DNA of 64,000 nucleotides from JBGTIS01 sp041745535. Its GTDB lineage: Bacteria; Bacteroidota; Bacteroidia; Cytophagales; Cyclobacteriaceae. Below the pieces are notes generated by a model that did no database searches, was not told the origin of the DNA, and was given only the letters and a program-made list of their open reading frames with translations. Within the stretch, counting starts at the first letter, position 1; every line of letters begins with the position of its first letter. The position numbers were made by a program, and so were the translations under genes. Shown here piece after piece: positions 26,148 to 34,493 of the stretch. Location of the stretch: assembly GCA_041745535.1 (NCBI GenBank), contig JBGTIS010000175.1, positions 62,001 to 126,000 on the forward strand, read 5' to 3'.

Positions 26148-28163
26148 ATGATTGAAACCGACATATCTGAAAAATGTATAAACACCATCCGTTTTCTGTC
26201 TGCGGATGCCGTGCAAAAAGCTAATTCAGGACACCCAGGCATGCCTATGGGTGCTGCTCCTATGGCACATGTACTTTGGTCAAAGTTCATGAATTATAAT
26301 CCTAAAGACCAAAAATGGTTAAATCGGGACCGGTTTGTATTATCTGCCGGACATGGATGTATGCTCCAATACAGCATTTTGCATCTTACAGGTTATGATC
26401 TCTCTATGGAAGATCTGAAACAGTTCAGGCAACTGGGCAGCATTACGCCAGGTCATCCGGAATCCGGACTAACCCCTGGCATAGAAGTAACTACCGGCCC
26501 ACTGGGTCAGGGATTTGCCAATGGTGTTGGTTTGGCCATAGGGCAGAAATACCTGGCTGCAAGGTACAATAAGCCAGGATTCGATATTTTCAATTACCAT
26601 ATTTACGCGATTTGTAGCGATGGTGACCTGATGGAAGGTATTTCTTCTGAAGCAGCGTCTCTGGCCGGGCACCTCAAGCTGGGTAATATCATTTATCTGT
26701 ACGACGACAATCATATTTCTATTGAAGGTGACACCGACATCGCTTTTACCGAATCAGTCGCGAAACGATTTGAAGCTTTTGAATGGCAGGTAATCACCGT
26801 AGATGATGTAAACGATATTGATGCCTTAGAAAAGGCAATAGAAGCCGCTAAGGAAGAAACAGAAAAGCCTTCTTTAATTAAAATAAGGACGCACATCGCT
26901 TATGGAAGTCCTAATAAAGTAAATACGGCAGGCTCACATGGTTCGCCACTGGGTGAAGATGAGGTACGGCTGAGTAAAGAAAACCTTGGTTGGGATCCCG
27001 ACAAGCATTTTTATGTGCCAGACGATGTAAAAGAGTTTTATCTTGAAGCGGTGCCCCGTGGAAAAGAAAAGCAGAATGAATGGGAAAAGTTATATGGTAA
27101 ATATAAAGAAAAGCACGCTGACCTGTACCAGGAATTAGAGGATGCGATTAACGAAAAGTTGCCAGCTGGTTGGAAAGATAAGTTGCCACTATATAAGCCA
27201 ACAGATAAACCTGTGGCTACACGAAAAGCTTCCGCCAAAGCCATTAATGCTATCGCGCCCTTATTTCCAAATCTGATTGGCGGGTCGGCTGACCTGGCTC
27301 CTTCAACCAGTACGGAAATAGATGGATCGGAAAGTTTTACAGCGAAAAATTACGCCGGTAGAAATTTTCATTTTGGTGTTCGGGAACATTCTATGGGTGC
27401 CATTGTAAATGGAATGGCTATTACACCTGGTATCAGGGCTTTCGGGGCCACTTTTCTAATATTTTCCGATTATATGCGACCACCTATCAGGTTGGCTTCC
27501 ATTATGCAAATCAATCCGGTGTTTGTGTTTACACACGATAGCATCGGTTTGGGAGAAGATGGTACCACGCACCAACCAGTAGAACAATTACTGGCATTGC
27601 GGTCTATACCCAGAATAACGGTAATCAGACCAGCCGATGCCAATGAAACCACACACGCCTGGCGGGTAGCTATTGAGCATAAAAAAGGTTATGGTCCGGT
27701 TGTGATCGTACTGACCCGACAAAACCTGCCCATTTTAGATCATTCAGCAGGACAAGGACCCGAAAACCTGGAAAAAGGCGCTTACATTCTAAGAGATACT
27801 GATGGTGATCCGGATTTGATACTGATTGCTACCGGATCTGAGGTATCAGTGGCAATGGAAAGTTATCAGGAACTGGAAGATGCCGGTATAAAGACACGCG
27901 TAGTAAGTATGCCTTCGTGGGAATTGTTCGAAATTCAGGATGATACATATAAAAAGAGTGTTTTCCCTCCGGCAGTAAAAAAACGAATCGCTATTGAGGC
28001 TGGATCTCCCATTGGTTGGCACCAATATGTAACCGACGAAGGAATGGTTATTGGCATTGGTAATCGTTTTGGCGAATCTGCTCCGGGCGAAGAATTAATG
28101 GAGGAATATGGTTTTACTAAAGAAAATGTAGTAAAACAGGCAAAAAAATTACTAAAGAAGTAA
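26148..28163 (+). CDS. tkt: Transketolase
   Basis: A 671-residue thiamine-diphosphate enzyme moving two-carbon units in the non-oxidative pentose phosphate pathway. Motifs: ANSGHPGMPMGAAPMAHVLW near residue 25, the TPP/Mg motif CSDGDLMEGISSEAASLAGH with LYDDNHISIEGDT, the pyrimidine domain GVREHSMGAIVNGMA, and TFLIFSDYMRPPIRLASIM with HDSIGLGEDGTTHQPVEQL. The length is standard for the full-length enzyme. It is monocistronic, with a strong terminator after it. Confidence 0.97.
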   Translation: MIETDISEKCINTIRFLSADAVQKANSGHPGMPMGAAPMAHVLWSKFMNYNPKDQKWLNRDRFVLSAGHGCMLQYSILHLTGYDLSMEDLKQFRQLGSITPGHPESGLTPGIEVTTGPLGQGFANGVGLAIGQKYLAARYNKPGFDIFNYHIYAICSDGDLMEGISSEAASLAGHLKLGNIIYLYDDNHISIEGDTDIAFTESVAKRFEAFEWQVITVDDVNDIDALEKAIEAAKEETEKPSLIKIRTHIAYGSPNKVNTAGSHGSPLGEDEVRLSKENLGWDPDKHFYVPDDVKEFYLEAVPRGKEKQNEWEKLYGKYKEKHADLYQELEDAINEKLPAGWKDKLPLYKPTDKPVATRKASAKAINAIAPLFPNLIGGSADLAPSTSTEIDGSESFTAKNYAGRNFHFGVREHSMGAIVNGMAITPGIRAFGATFLIFSDYMRPPIRLASIMQINPVFVFTHDSIGLGEDGTTHQPVEQLLALRSIPRITVIRPADANETTHAWRVAIEHKKGYGPVVIVLTRQNLPILDHSAGQGPENLEKGAYILRDTDGDPDLILIATGSEVSVAMESYQELEDAGIKTRVVSMPSWELFEIQDDTYKKSVFPPAVKKRIAIEAGSPIGWHQYVTDEGMVIGIGNRFGESAPGEELMEEYGFTKENVVKQAKKLLKK

Positions 28164-28183
28164 GTGCCTTCTTCTAAAACAAC

Positions 28184-28220
28184 AAAAACCACTCATGGAA
28201 ATTTCCAGAGTGGTTTTTTT
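28184..28220 (+). terminator. Rho-independent terminator after tkt
   Basis: AAAAACCACTC (28184-28194) pairs with GAGTGGTTTTT (from 28208), with an inner palindrome TGGAAATTTCCA in the loop, followed by a run of seven T's. Confidence 0.9.
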
Positions 28221-28281
28221 GTTTAGTTTAGGTTGTGTATGTTTTTTTATCTTTGATACAGGGTAGCAAAACGAGTGCTAA

Positions 28282-28743
28282 TTAATTACCGCCTGCTGCT
28301 TCTACAATAATTTCACCACGCATGCCACTAGACTTATGGTTTTGTAACGGACAGTAAAATTCATATTTACCGGCATTGGCAGGTACCTGAACTCGCATAA
28401 TCTGAGTTTCACCTGGTGGTATAGAATCGCCCAACTTGATACTATCCTGTGCAAATACAAGCACCATACTATGATATTCTTCTCCGTTGTTTTGAATTTT
28501 AAAAATCACATTTTGACCAGCCTGAAGATGAATATCCGGCGGAAGATATACCAAATCCTTGGCTTCAAGCTGAATGGTATCGGCTGCGGGCTGGTTTGCT
28601 TCCGGTAAACTTGGTGTTTGGTTGATTTCAGTATCCGCGTTTTCTCCCGACCTATCGGTACCAGACTGGCATCCGCTGAGATAAGTGAGAAGAAACACAG
28701 TATATCCTAAAACTAAGCTTATGTTAACGAAACGTAATTTCAT
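28282..28743 (-). CDS. Plastocyanin-like cupredoxin lipoprotein
   Basis: A 153-residue type I copper protein. The signal peptide ends in the lipobox LSGC (lipidated C25), followed by an acidic, Pro/Ala-rich linker to about residue 55. The cupredoxin fold carries the ligand set H91 (EEYHSM), C131 (FYCPLQ), H136 and M141 (NHKSSGM), the normal blue-copper arrangement. It is probably a periplasmic or membrane-tethered electron carrier. It follows the DJ-1/PfpI gene by 25 bp on the same strand, so the two may be co-transcribed. Confidence 0.9.
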   Translation of the reverse strand: MKLRFVNISLVLGYTVFLLTYLSGCQSGTDRSGENADTEINQTPSLPEANQPAADTIQLEAKDLVYLPPDIHLQAGQNVIFKIQNNGEEYHSMVLVFAQDSIKLGDSIPPGETQIMRVQVPANAGKYEFYCPLQNHKSSGMRGEIIVEAAGGN

Positions 28744-28768
28744 GGGTGGTAGTTAATTTTGTGAAATT

Positions 28769-29329
28769 CTAGTTATTATTGATTGTGGAGTTTTTCCTAG
28801 CGAATTCTTCAATCATTTTTTCATTAAATGCAGGTATATCGTCGGGTTTCCGGCTAGTGACCAGTCCCCGGTCAACTACTACTTCCTTGTCCAGCCAGAT
28901 TCCGCCAGCATTTTTCAGATCTGTTTTGATAGACTCAAACGACGTTAATTCTCTTCCCTCTACTATACCGGTTTCAATAAGGAGTTGGGGCGCATGACAG
29001 ATTGCTGCCACGGGCTTGTCTGATTCAAAGAATTTTTTTACGAATACGGTAGCCCAAACATCGGTTCTCAGGTTATCAGGGTTCATCACGCCTCCTGGTA
29101 AAAGCAATGCGTCATAATCTTCGGGATTAGCTTTATCAAGGCTTACATCCACGTTGTATTCATTTCCCCATTCTTTTTTATTCCATGCTTTTACTTTTCC
29201 CTTTTCAGGAGAAACAACCTCTACCCGAGCACCTTCTTTTTCCAGTGCTTCCTTGGGTTTAGTGAATTCAACTTCCTCAAATCCGTTGGCTACCAGAATA
29301 GCCACTTTTAAATCTTTTAACTTTTCCAT
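28769..29329 (-). CDS. DJ-1/PfpI family protein
   Basis: A 186-residue class I glutamine amidotransferase-like protein. The nucleophile elbow is AAICHAPQLLIE (C111, H112), with the conserved acidic residue in NGFEEVEF at about residue 18. Family members of the YhbO/PfpI type are general stress proteins with proposed deglycase or peptidase activity. The length fits the stand-alone family. The next gene downstream on the same strand is the cupredoxin. Confidence 0.9.
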   Translation of the reverse strand: MEKLKDLKVAILVANGFEEVEFTKPKEALEKEGARVEVVSPEKGKVKAWNKKEWGNEYNVDVSLDKANPEDYDALLLPGGVMNPDNLRTDVWATVFVKKFFESDKPVAAICHAPQLLIETGIVEGRELTSFESIKTDLKNAGGIWLDKEVVVDRGLVTSRKPDDIPAFNEKMIEEFARKNSTINNN

Positions 29330-29698
29330 ATTTCTATACTTAATTTTAATTGTATGATAATTTTTCTTCTATATTCCATGGGCAATTTCAATAGATTTTT
29401 TCCTAACCTTGCTATCAAGGTTTTCATAGCATCCGGATAATCTTGGTTTGGCCCGGGCATCGTTTAAAAAATTTGATTTGCCTGTATAAATTAAAATGAT
29501 TGTGCCAAATGTGGCGAAAATCAAGTAGATAATAAAAAAAAGCTCTCAGAAGGCCATAAAGGAAGCCTTAGTATATTTTTAAGCCTATTTGGTTACAAAG
29601 AAAAAATCAGATTGGGAACGTTTTTGCACAGCATTTATCCTTTTTTGTGTACTCCTATGCACAGGATAAACCTAAAAAAATTTGAAATTATGCTAACT
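29330..29698. other. 369-bp AT-rich gap with nothing recognised
   Basis: It lies between the DJ-1 gene's start and the end of the MgtC-like gene. No ORF with coding character, no tRNA and no terminator with a T-run is evident. Confidence 0.5.
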
Positions 29699-30139
29699 CT
29701 ATTTAAGATATTTTATTACAAAATTAACCGCCAGAATCAGCAAAGTTATGCCAACTGCCAATACATACAGTTCAAGCGCGACAGCTATTCCAATTCCTGA
29801 AGAATATAGCAGTGTAGCAGCAGTAGTGAGGTAATGAATTTCGTTTTTCTGGCTAAGCTTTAAAATTGTACCCGCTCCAATAAAACTAATGCCTACAACA
29901 ATGGCATGGATGGCTCGAATAGGATCGGCAGTAATAATCTCAGTTTCAACACTATCCTCGACAAATTTGATAAGCGGTGGACACATGGAAACAAATAGGC
30001 AGGAGGCACCCCCAATAATCATATTGGTTCTGAATCCTGCCGGCTTTTCCGCATGTTCTCTTTCAAACCCTACTATACCACTTAGGGTAGAAGATATCAC
30101 AATATTAAGCAATATGAAAAGCTGATCTTCAAAATCCAT
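29699..30139 (-). CDS. MgtC/SapB-family membrane protein
   Basis: A 146-residue inner-membrane protein with about four to five helices. Family motifs: SGIVGFEREHAEKPAGFRTN, GGASCLFVSM and the GISFIGAGTIL helix. It lacks the cytosolic ACT-like C-terminal domain of Salmonella MgtC, so it is the short SapB-type form. It begins 3 bp after the stop of the baeRF gene, indicating one transcript. MgtC proteins affect magnesium or ATP-synthase homeostasis elsewhere; the role here is unknown. Confidence 0.88.
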   Translation of the reverse strand: MDFEDQLFILLNIVISSTLSGIVGFEREHAEKPAGFRTNMIIGGASCLFVSMCPPLIKFVEDSVETEIITADPIRAIHAIVVGISFIGAGTILKLSQKNEIHYLTTAATLLYSSGIGIAVALELYVLAVGITLLILAVNFVIKYLK

Positions 30140-30142
30140 CTA

Positions 30143-31315
30143 TTATATGTTATAGCGGTAAATTGCATTCAGCAGGGTATCTTTTTCGGGCATATCCTCA
30201 TCAGGCATCAGATGAACTTTGCCGCCATTCTGAATAGTCGCGGTAGAGGCAAGGTTTAATAAGCAGGTATTCGCGATAGTTTTTTCTTTCTGCACCATCA
30301 CCTGATTTTTTTCCTTATTAAATATTCCCCAGAGGTTTTTACTTTTCTGAACGAACAGTGTTTCTATGCGCCCGGCTAATGCGGCTGTTATAATTTCTTC
30401 TGTTTGATAACTGGAAAGTCCCTGGTTCATTAAATTCTGAAAACGAGCTTTTTCTTCATCTGTTTTGGATAAAAAATGGTTTTGCAAAGCTTTTACAGCC
30501 AATTCGTGCAACCTTATCATTTTGGTTTTATCATGATTGCCACTGATATTGGTAGTGAAAAGATTTTTATAATTGTTCGCTTCTTCATATAAAGGTTTCA
30601 GATAATCTACACAAGCCAGCAGCATGGGAGCATTTTCACCATTTAACATTTTCATGATGCCCGCATCAATTTCTCTGAAGTATTTTAGGGTTTCTTCTTT
30701 CTTTTCAGAATTTGACCCTTCGCCATGCCCATGATAAATGGCCCCTTCTCCAGTGGCAGTTTGTCCGGATCGGAATTGTAACGACTTTTGTTCTACATCG
30801 GTACCTACTCTGATAGATTCCTGAATTCCCTGAGGAACTAATCCTTCAACCTCTACCTCTACAATACTGTGCATAGTTCCTTCAAAAAACCGCACATGAC
30901 CCAGGCTTAATACCAGGATAAAAAATCGCTCATCATTGTTAAGTAATGGGATTAATGGTTTTAAGAACAAGTGATCACCCAGGTAAACTTTTTCATCAAA
31001 ATTAAGCGGTACTGTCATGTACTCGAACTTATCTCCATACAAAAACATCGATAAACCATCTGATTGGTGCCTCCAGAAATCTTCATCACCTACCAGTTTT
31101 TGTGCGGGTTCCAGGTACTCCTGAATTTTGTTTTGCTGCAAACCATACTCAGCAAGCTGCTTTTTAGTTTCTTTTAACAAATTTTTAAGCGTAACTGAGT
31201 CTTGCTCTTCTACCACTTCTTGGCCGGCCCTGTGGGTTGGCATGTACAATGAAACGCAATGAGCATTGTGAACTTGGGCCAAATCACCGAACTTGTTTTT
31301 CTTTAATAATTTCAT
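30143..31315 (-). CDS. Bacterial archaeo-eukaryotic release factor-like (baeRF) protein
   Basis: A 390-residue protein whose overall pattern fits the eRF1/Pelota-like baeRF families found in bacteria. An N-terminal domain has VSLYMPTHRAG and a long helix. The middle domain has LSLGHVRFFEG and GEGAIYHGHGEG in the place where release factors carry their peptidyl-hydrolase loop (no GGQ is visible). The C-terminal domain ends in LLNAIYRYNI. Such proteins are proposed to act in ribosome rescue under stress. It is the first gene of a pair with the MgtC-like gene. Family placement is from pattern memory. Confidence 0.7.
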   Translation of the reverse strand: MKLLKKNKFGDLAQVHNAHCVSLYMPTHRAGQEVVEEQDSVTLKNLLKETKKQLAEYGLQQNKIQEYLEPAQKLVGDEDFWRHQSDGLSMFLYGDKFEYMTVPLNFDEKVYLGDHLFLKPLIPLLNNDERFFILVLSLGHVRFFEGTMHSIVEVEVEGLVPQGIQESIRVGTDVEQKSLQFRSGQTATGEGAIYHGHGEGSNSEKKEETLKYFREIDAGIMKMLNGENAPMLLACVDYLKPLYEEANNYKNLFTTNISGNHDKTKMIRLHELAVKALQNHFLSKTDEEKARFQNLMNQGLSSYQTEEIITAALAGRIETLFVQKSKNLWGIFNKEKNQVMVQKEKTIANTCLLNLASTATIQNGGKVHLMPDEDMPEKDTLLNAIYRYNI

Positions 31316-31841
31316 ATGCTGCTAGTTAATGGTTTAGCTGATTTTTTACTAAATACAATATCGTCAACAAAAATGCCCATAAATATCACATTTTGGCTAT
31401 TTTCTCAGTTTCACAAAAAAAAGAGCCGTGAAATAATGATTTTAAAGGGAAATTATAAAAGAAAAAATACCAAAAACTGAACTTTAGATATTTTGGACAA
31501 TGGCAATTGTAGAAAAGCAACGCATGTTGAGTAAAGATTTACCCAACCGATTCTCGCCATCCATTCTTATTTACAGGTAAGAAAACCACTTCAATTTAAT
31601 GATTAGCAGTCTTCTCAAAATTTTTAAAGAAATAAGAAATGCCTTGTATTAGCCATCTGATGTTCATCGCCTGAAAAACTTATAAATTATTATTCAGGTT
31701 ATTTAAGATTAACCATGCGATAAATTCCTAATAAAAAGTGTATAAATGAAAATGGTACAAAATAGGTAATAGCAGATAAATATTTTTAAGAAATGGGTTA
31801 CATATTCTTAGAAAAAATTACCAATAATAAAGCGAAGACCT
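31316..31841. other. 526-bp AT-rich divergent intergenic region
   Basis: It lies between the divergent baeRF and histidine kinase genes. I found no ORF of coding quality, no consensus promoter box at a convincing place and no RNA gene. Confidence 0.5.
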
Positions 31842-32555
31842 ATGGCATCAGAATTCGAGGCAATTTCAAAAGTTAGTCACGATTTAAACAAGTATCTGGC
31901 AAGGATAAAAGCATTCAATTACTTATTGTATAAGCAGCTTAACGATCATATCAATCCCGACCAGAAATATTTTTTCGAAGGTATTGAAAAGTCCTGTGAA
32001 AGCATGTCTCATTTTATTCAGGATTTAATGGCTACGGACAAACTGAGTAGCCAGGAAGTAGAATATAAAGAGCGGGTTTCCCTTAATAATCTGGTTAAAA
32101 AAATGGTATTACTGAATCGGACAGGACTGGAGTCTAAAAATATTCAGATAGTGGTAAATGTTTCAGCTACTGAGTTTATCATGTGGGTAAATCCTTCAAA
32201 TTTGGAGCGGGCTATTAATAATTTACTTCATAACGCGATCAAATTTACGCCTGTGGGTGGTTGCATACAAATAGACCTGGAAAGCTGTTTATGCGAAAAC
32301 TATGTAACGCTTGTGATAGCTGATACTGGCATTGGCATTCCTAAAGAAATTGGCCATAAAATATTCGATAAATTTACGACAGCTGGTAGAAGAGGCACAC
32401 AAGGGGAGGAGTCGAATGGGCTCGGAATGTATATTACCAAGACTATTGTACAGCAAACTGGCGGAAAAATCTGGTTTGAAAGTAAAGAAAACAAAGGCAC
32501 GCGTTTCTTTTTAAAATTACCCATTGACAGCATGCGTGAAATGGAAAACGTTTAA
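31842..32555 (+). CDS. Soluble orphan sensor histidine kinase
   Basis: A 237-residue kinase made only of the dimerisation/phosphoacceptor and ATPase parts. The phosphoacceptor is H13 in KVSHDLNKYLARIKAF; the N box is INNLLHNAIKFTP, G1 is DTGIGIP and G2 is NGLGMYITKTIV. There is no membrane segment, PAS or HAMP domain and no adjacent response regulator. It could pair with the regulator at 21834-23015 (speculative) or be fed by a separate sensor protein. It is followed by a strong terminator. Confidence 0.9.
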   Translation: MASEFEAISKVSHDLNKYLARIKAFNYLLYKQLNDHINPDQKYFFEGIEKSCESMSHFIQDLMATDKLSSQEVEYKERVSLNNLVKKMVLLNRTGLESKNIQIVVNVSATEFIMWVNPSNLERAINNLLHNAIKFTPVGGCIQIDLESCLCENYVTLVIADTGIGIPKEIGHKIFDKFTTAGRRGTQGEESNGLGMYITKTIVQQTGGKIWFESKENKGTRFFLKLPIDSMREMENV

Positions 32556-32621
32556 ACAATGTGGCAGCTTTGCATGAAAACTTTATGAATATGTAAAAAT
32601 TCAGAACTTTATTCTAATTGG

Positions 32622-32652
32622 AAGGTTTGGTAACTGTTACCAGGCCTTTTTT
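32622..32652 (+). terminator. Rho-independent terminator after the histidine kinase
   Basis: A near-continuous stem AAGGTTTGGTAAC / GTTACCAGGCCTT with two G-U pairs and a minimal loop, followed by a T-run. Confidence 0.88.
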
Positions 32653-32748
32653 ATTTTGATAAAGAAATTCTATATGGCGGCATTCAATATTACTTAGTTC
32701 GCCTAATTATGTTAATTTCGCCTTCTACAAACCTAATTAAGTATTAGC

Positions 32749-32934
32749 ATGGATATTAAAAAGTTTTTTGGAATTTTCTTTACCCTGCTCGGCACGGGTT
32801 TACTTTTGTTTTCAGCGTATGCCTTTCTGGAAGGAGCCACCTTATTTGGAACAGAAATAAATCAGGTAAAAGCACTGATCCCAACCATACTGGGTTTTAT
32901 ATTTTTTGGCGCAGGCGTAAAATTTATTCGATAA
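32749..32934 (+). CDS. Small two-helix membrane protein
   Basis: A 61-residue protein with two hydrophobic helices (residues ~5-27 and ~43-59) joined by a short polar loop, with a Lys start and an Arg end. Codon use looks like its neighbours. It is preceded by a terminator and followed 68 bp later by the sugar isomerase gene. No family name is assigned; it resembles short conserved membrane proteins of the phylum. Confidence 0.65.
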   Translation: MDIKKFFGIFFTLLGTGLLLFSAYAFLEGATLFGTEINQVKALIPTILGFIFFGAGVKFIR

Positions 32935-33002
32935 TTCAAGCCTCGATCTGTTAAAGTGATTACTTTTATATATCGTTTATGAATTAATTATAAACCTGAA
33001 AA

Positions 33003-33935
33003 ATGAAAAGGCCTGTTTCCCGAAGAAAATTTCTGCAAGTATCGGCTTTGTCTTGTATAAGCGCCCCATTCATTAGCCGGTCATTCTACTTACCTAAGGC
33101 CAATAATTCTTATATCAATAACATAGGTTTGCAGTTATATACGGTTCGCGACTTGCTGGTTTCTGAACCCATGAAAGCTCTGGCAACCATTCAGCAGTTA
33201 GGATACAAGCAGGTAGAATTATTCAATGCTGAGACCATGCCCAAAATGATGCCGCCACTTAAAGAACTGGGATTGGCAGTTAATAGTATGCACTTCGCCT
33301 CTGCTTTTGTAACACGAAACTGGGAAATTGCTGAGGCTTTGGGAGCCAAAAGACCACCTGCTTCTTTTACCATGGATACAGTAATTGAAAACGCACAGAA
33401 ATACGGATTGAAATTTCTGGTGTTTCCTTACCTGCAACCTGCCGAGCACGATAGCCTGGATAAAATCAGGAAGTTGGCGCAGCGGCTTAATAAAGCAGGT
33501 GAAAAATGTAAAGCTGCCGGTATTCAGTTGTGTTACCACAACCACGCTTTTGAATTTGAACCGATAGAGGGTACTACCATTTTTGAGGTGCTTGCTGCTG
33601 AAACTGACCCTGAACTCTTAAAATTCGAGATTGATACATTCTGGGTAAGCGTGGCCGGCCTTGACCCTGTTGAATTTATTAAAAAAAACCAGGACCGGGT
33701 ATCTTTGCTGCACATTAAAGATAAGAAAGAGGGAACGCCCGTTATTTACAATGAAAGGGAAGTAAAACCTGATACTTTTAAGGAATTGGGAAATGGCAGC
33801 ATGGATATCAAAGCCATTTTATCAACTGCCGAAGAAATAGGCGTTACCCATTGCTTTGTAGAACAGGACCAGTCGCCCGATCCTTTAAATAGTATCAAAG
33901 AAAGTATAAACTACCTGAAAGGGTTGAAAATTTGA
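33003..33935 (+). CDS. Tat-exported sugar phosphate isomerase/epimerase-like protein
   Basis: A 310-residue TIM-barrel protein with a twin-arginine signal (SRRKFLQVSALSCISAPF). Barrel motifs include NIGLQLYTVRDLL at the first strand, LCYHNHAFEFEP (His ligand), LLKFEIDTFWVSVAG (Glu/Asp), LLHIKDK and CFVEQDQSP. It belongs to the xylose-isomerase-like/AP endonuclease 2 superfamily common in Bacteroidota periplasm. It ends 5 bp from the convergent small T9SS protein gene. The substrate is unknown. Confidence 0.9.
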   Translation: MKRPVSRRKFLQVSALSCISAPFISRSFYLPKANNSYINNIGLQLYTVRDLLVSEPMKALATIQQLGYKQVELFNAETMPKMMPPLKELGLAVNSMHFASAFVTRNWEIAEALGAKRPPASFTMDTVIENAQKYGLKFLVFPYLQPAEHDSLDKIRKLAQRLNKAGEKCKAAGIQLCYHNHAFEFEPIEGTTIFEVLAAETDPELLKFEIDTFWVSVAGLDPVEFIKKNQDRVSLLHIKDKKEGTPVIYNEREVKPDTFKELGNGSMDIKAILSTAEEIGVTHCFVEQDQSPDPLNSIKESINYLKGLKI

Positions 33936-33940
33936 TATGG

Positions 33941-34297
33941 TCAAATTACAATTATCTTTTTGAATTCCTTTAAACTGGCGCTTCTCAATTCTATAAAATA
34001 AATGCCGGCAGGAAACTTACTGGTATCAATGGATAATACACCTGATTTCTCAGTGGTAGTATGATTCAGCCTTGTCATTTCCACGCCAATGCTGTTTCTA
34101 ATAGAAATGTCAATGTCAGTGGGTTCGGGTAAATTATATTTGATATTAAGTTCCTCGCGAGCCGGAATAGGATAAAATGAAAATGGTTTTTCTTCGTCTT
34201 CAACCTGAAAACGCGTTTCAGTAATATAATTGCCTGATTGGGCGAAATGCCCGGGTAAAAGCAGACTGGATATAATGAGTAAAGTTATAAATTTCAT
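33941..34297 (-). CDS. Short T9SS type A sorting-domain protein with almost no passenger
   Basis: A 118-residue protein: a signal peptide (residues 1-19, ending HFAQS), roughly 18 linker residues, then a complete-looking T9SS type A domain (FSFYPIPAREELNIKYN ... IYFIELRSASLKEFKKIIVI). Normal cargo carries a folded passenger of one hundred to thousands of residues. It may be a remnant of a longer gene or a small secreted peptide carrier. It is convergent with the preceding isomerase gene. Confidence 0.82.
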   Translation of the reverse strand: MKFITLLIISSLLLPGHFAQSGNYITETRFQVEDEEKPFSFYPIPAREELNIKYNLPEPTDIDISIRNSIGVEMTRLNHTTTEKSGVLSIDTSKFPAGIYFIELRSASLKEFKKIIVI

Positions 34298-34413
34298 GTC
34301 ATGGTAATTATTTAAAACTATGGCTTTTTCTTATTATCTCAGACACAGACTTACAGATTTTGGTTGTAAAGAGATTAAAAATTATGAAGTTAATTTTACT
34401 ATCGAGTTGACTA

Positions 34414-34442
34414 TTGAAAACTGAAATGCTTTATTATTTTTG
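34414..34442 (+). promoter_or_regulatory. Promoter of tex
   Basis: TTG (34414-34416) and TATTTTTG (34435-34442) with an 18-bp spacer match the Bacteroidota -33/-7 consensus, about 50 bp ahead of the tex start. Confidence 0.65.
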
Positions 34443-34493
34443 TCGCGATTTTAATGATGTATAAATCGACAACCAACATATTTTTTTCTTTTC

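Noticed and set aside
31381..31440. Hairpin GGCT...AGCC in the baeRF/kinase gap
   Set aside because: Only a 4-bp stem with a long loop; not above chance in such AT-rich DNA.
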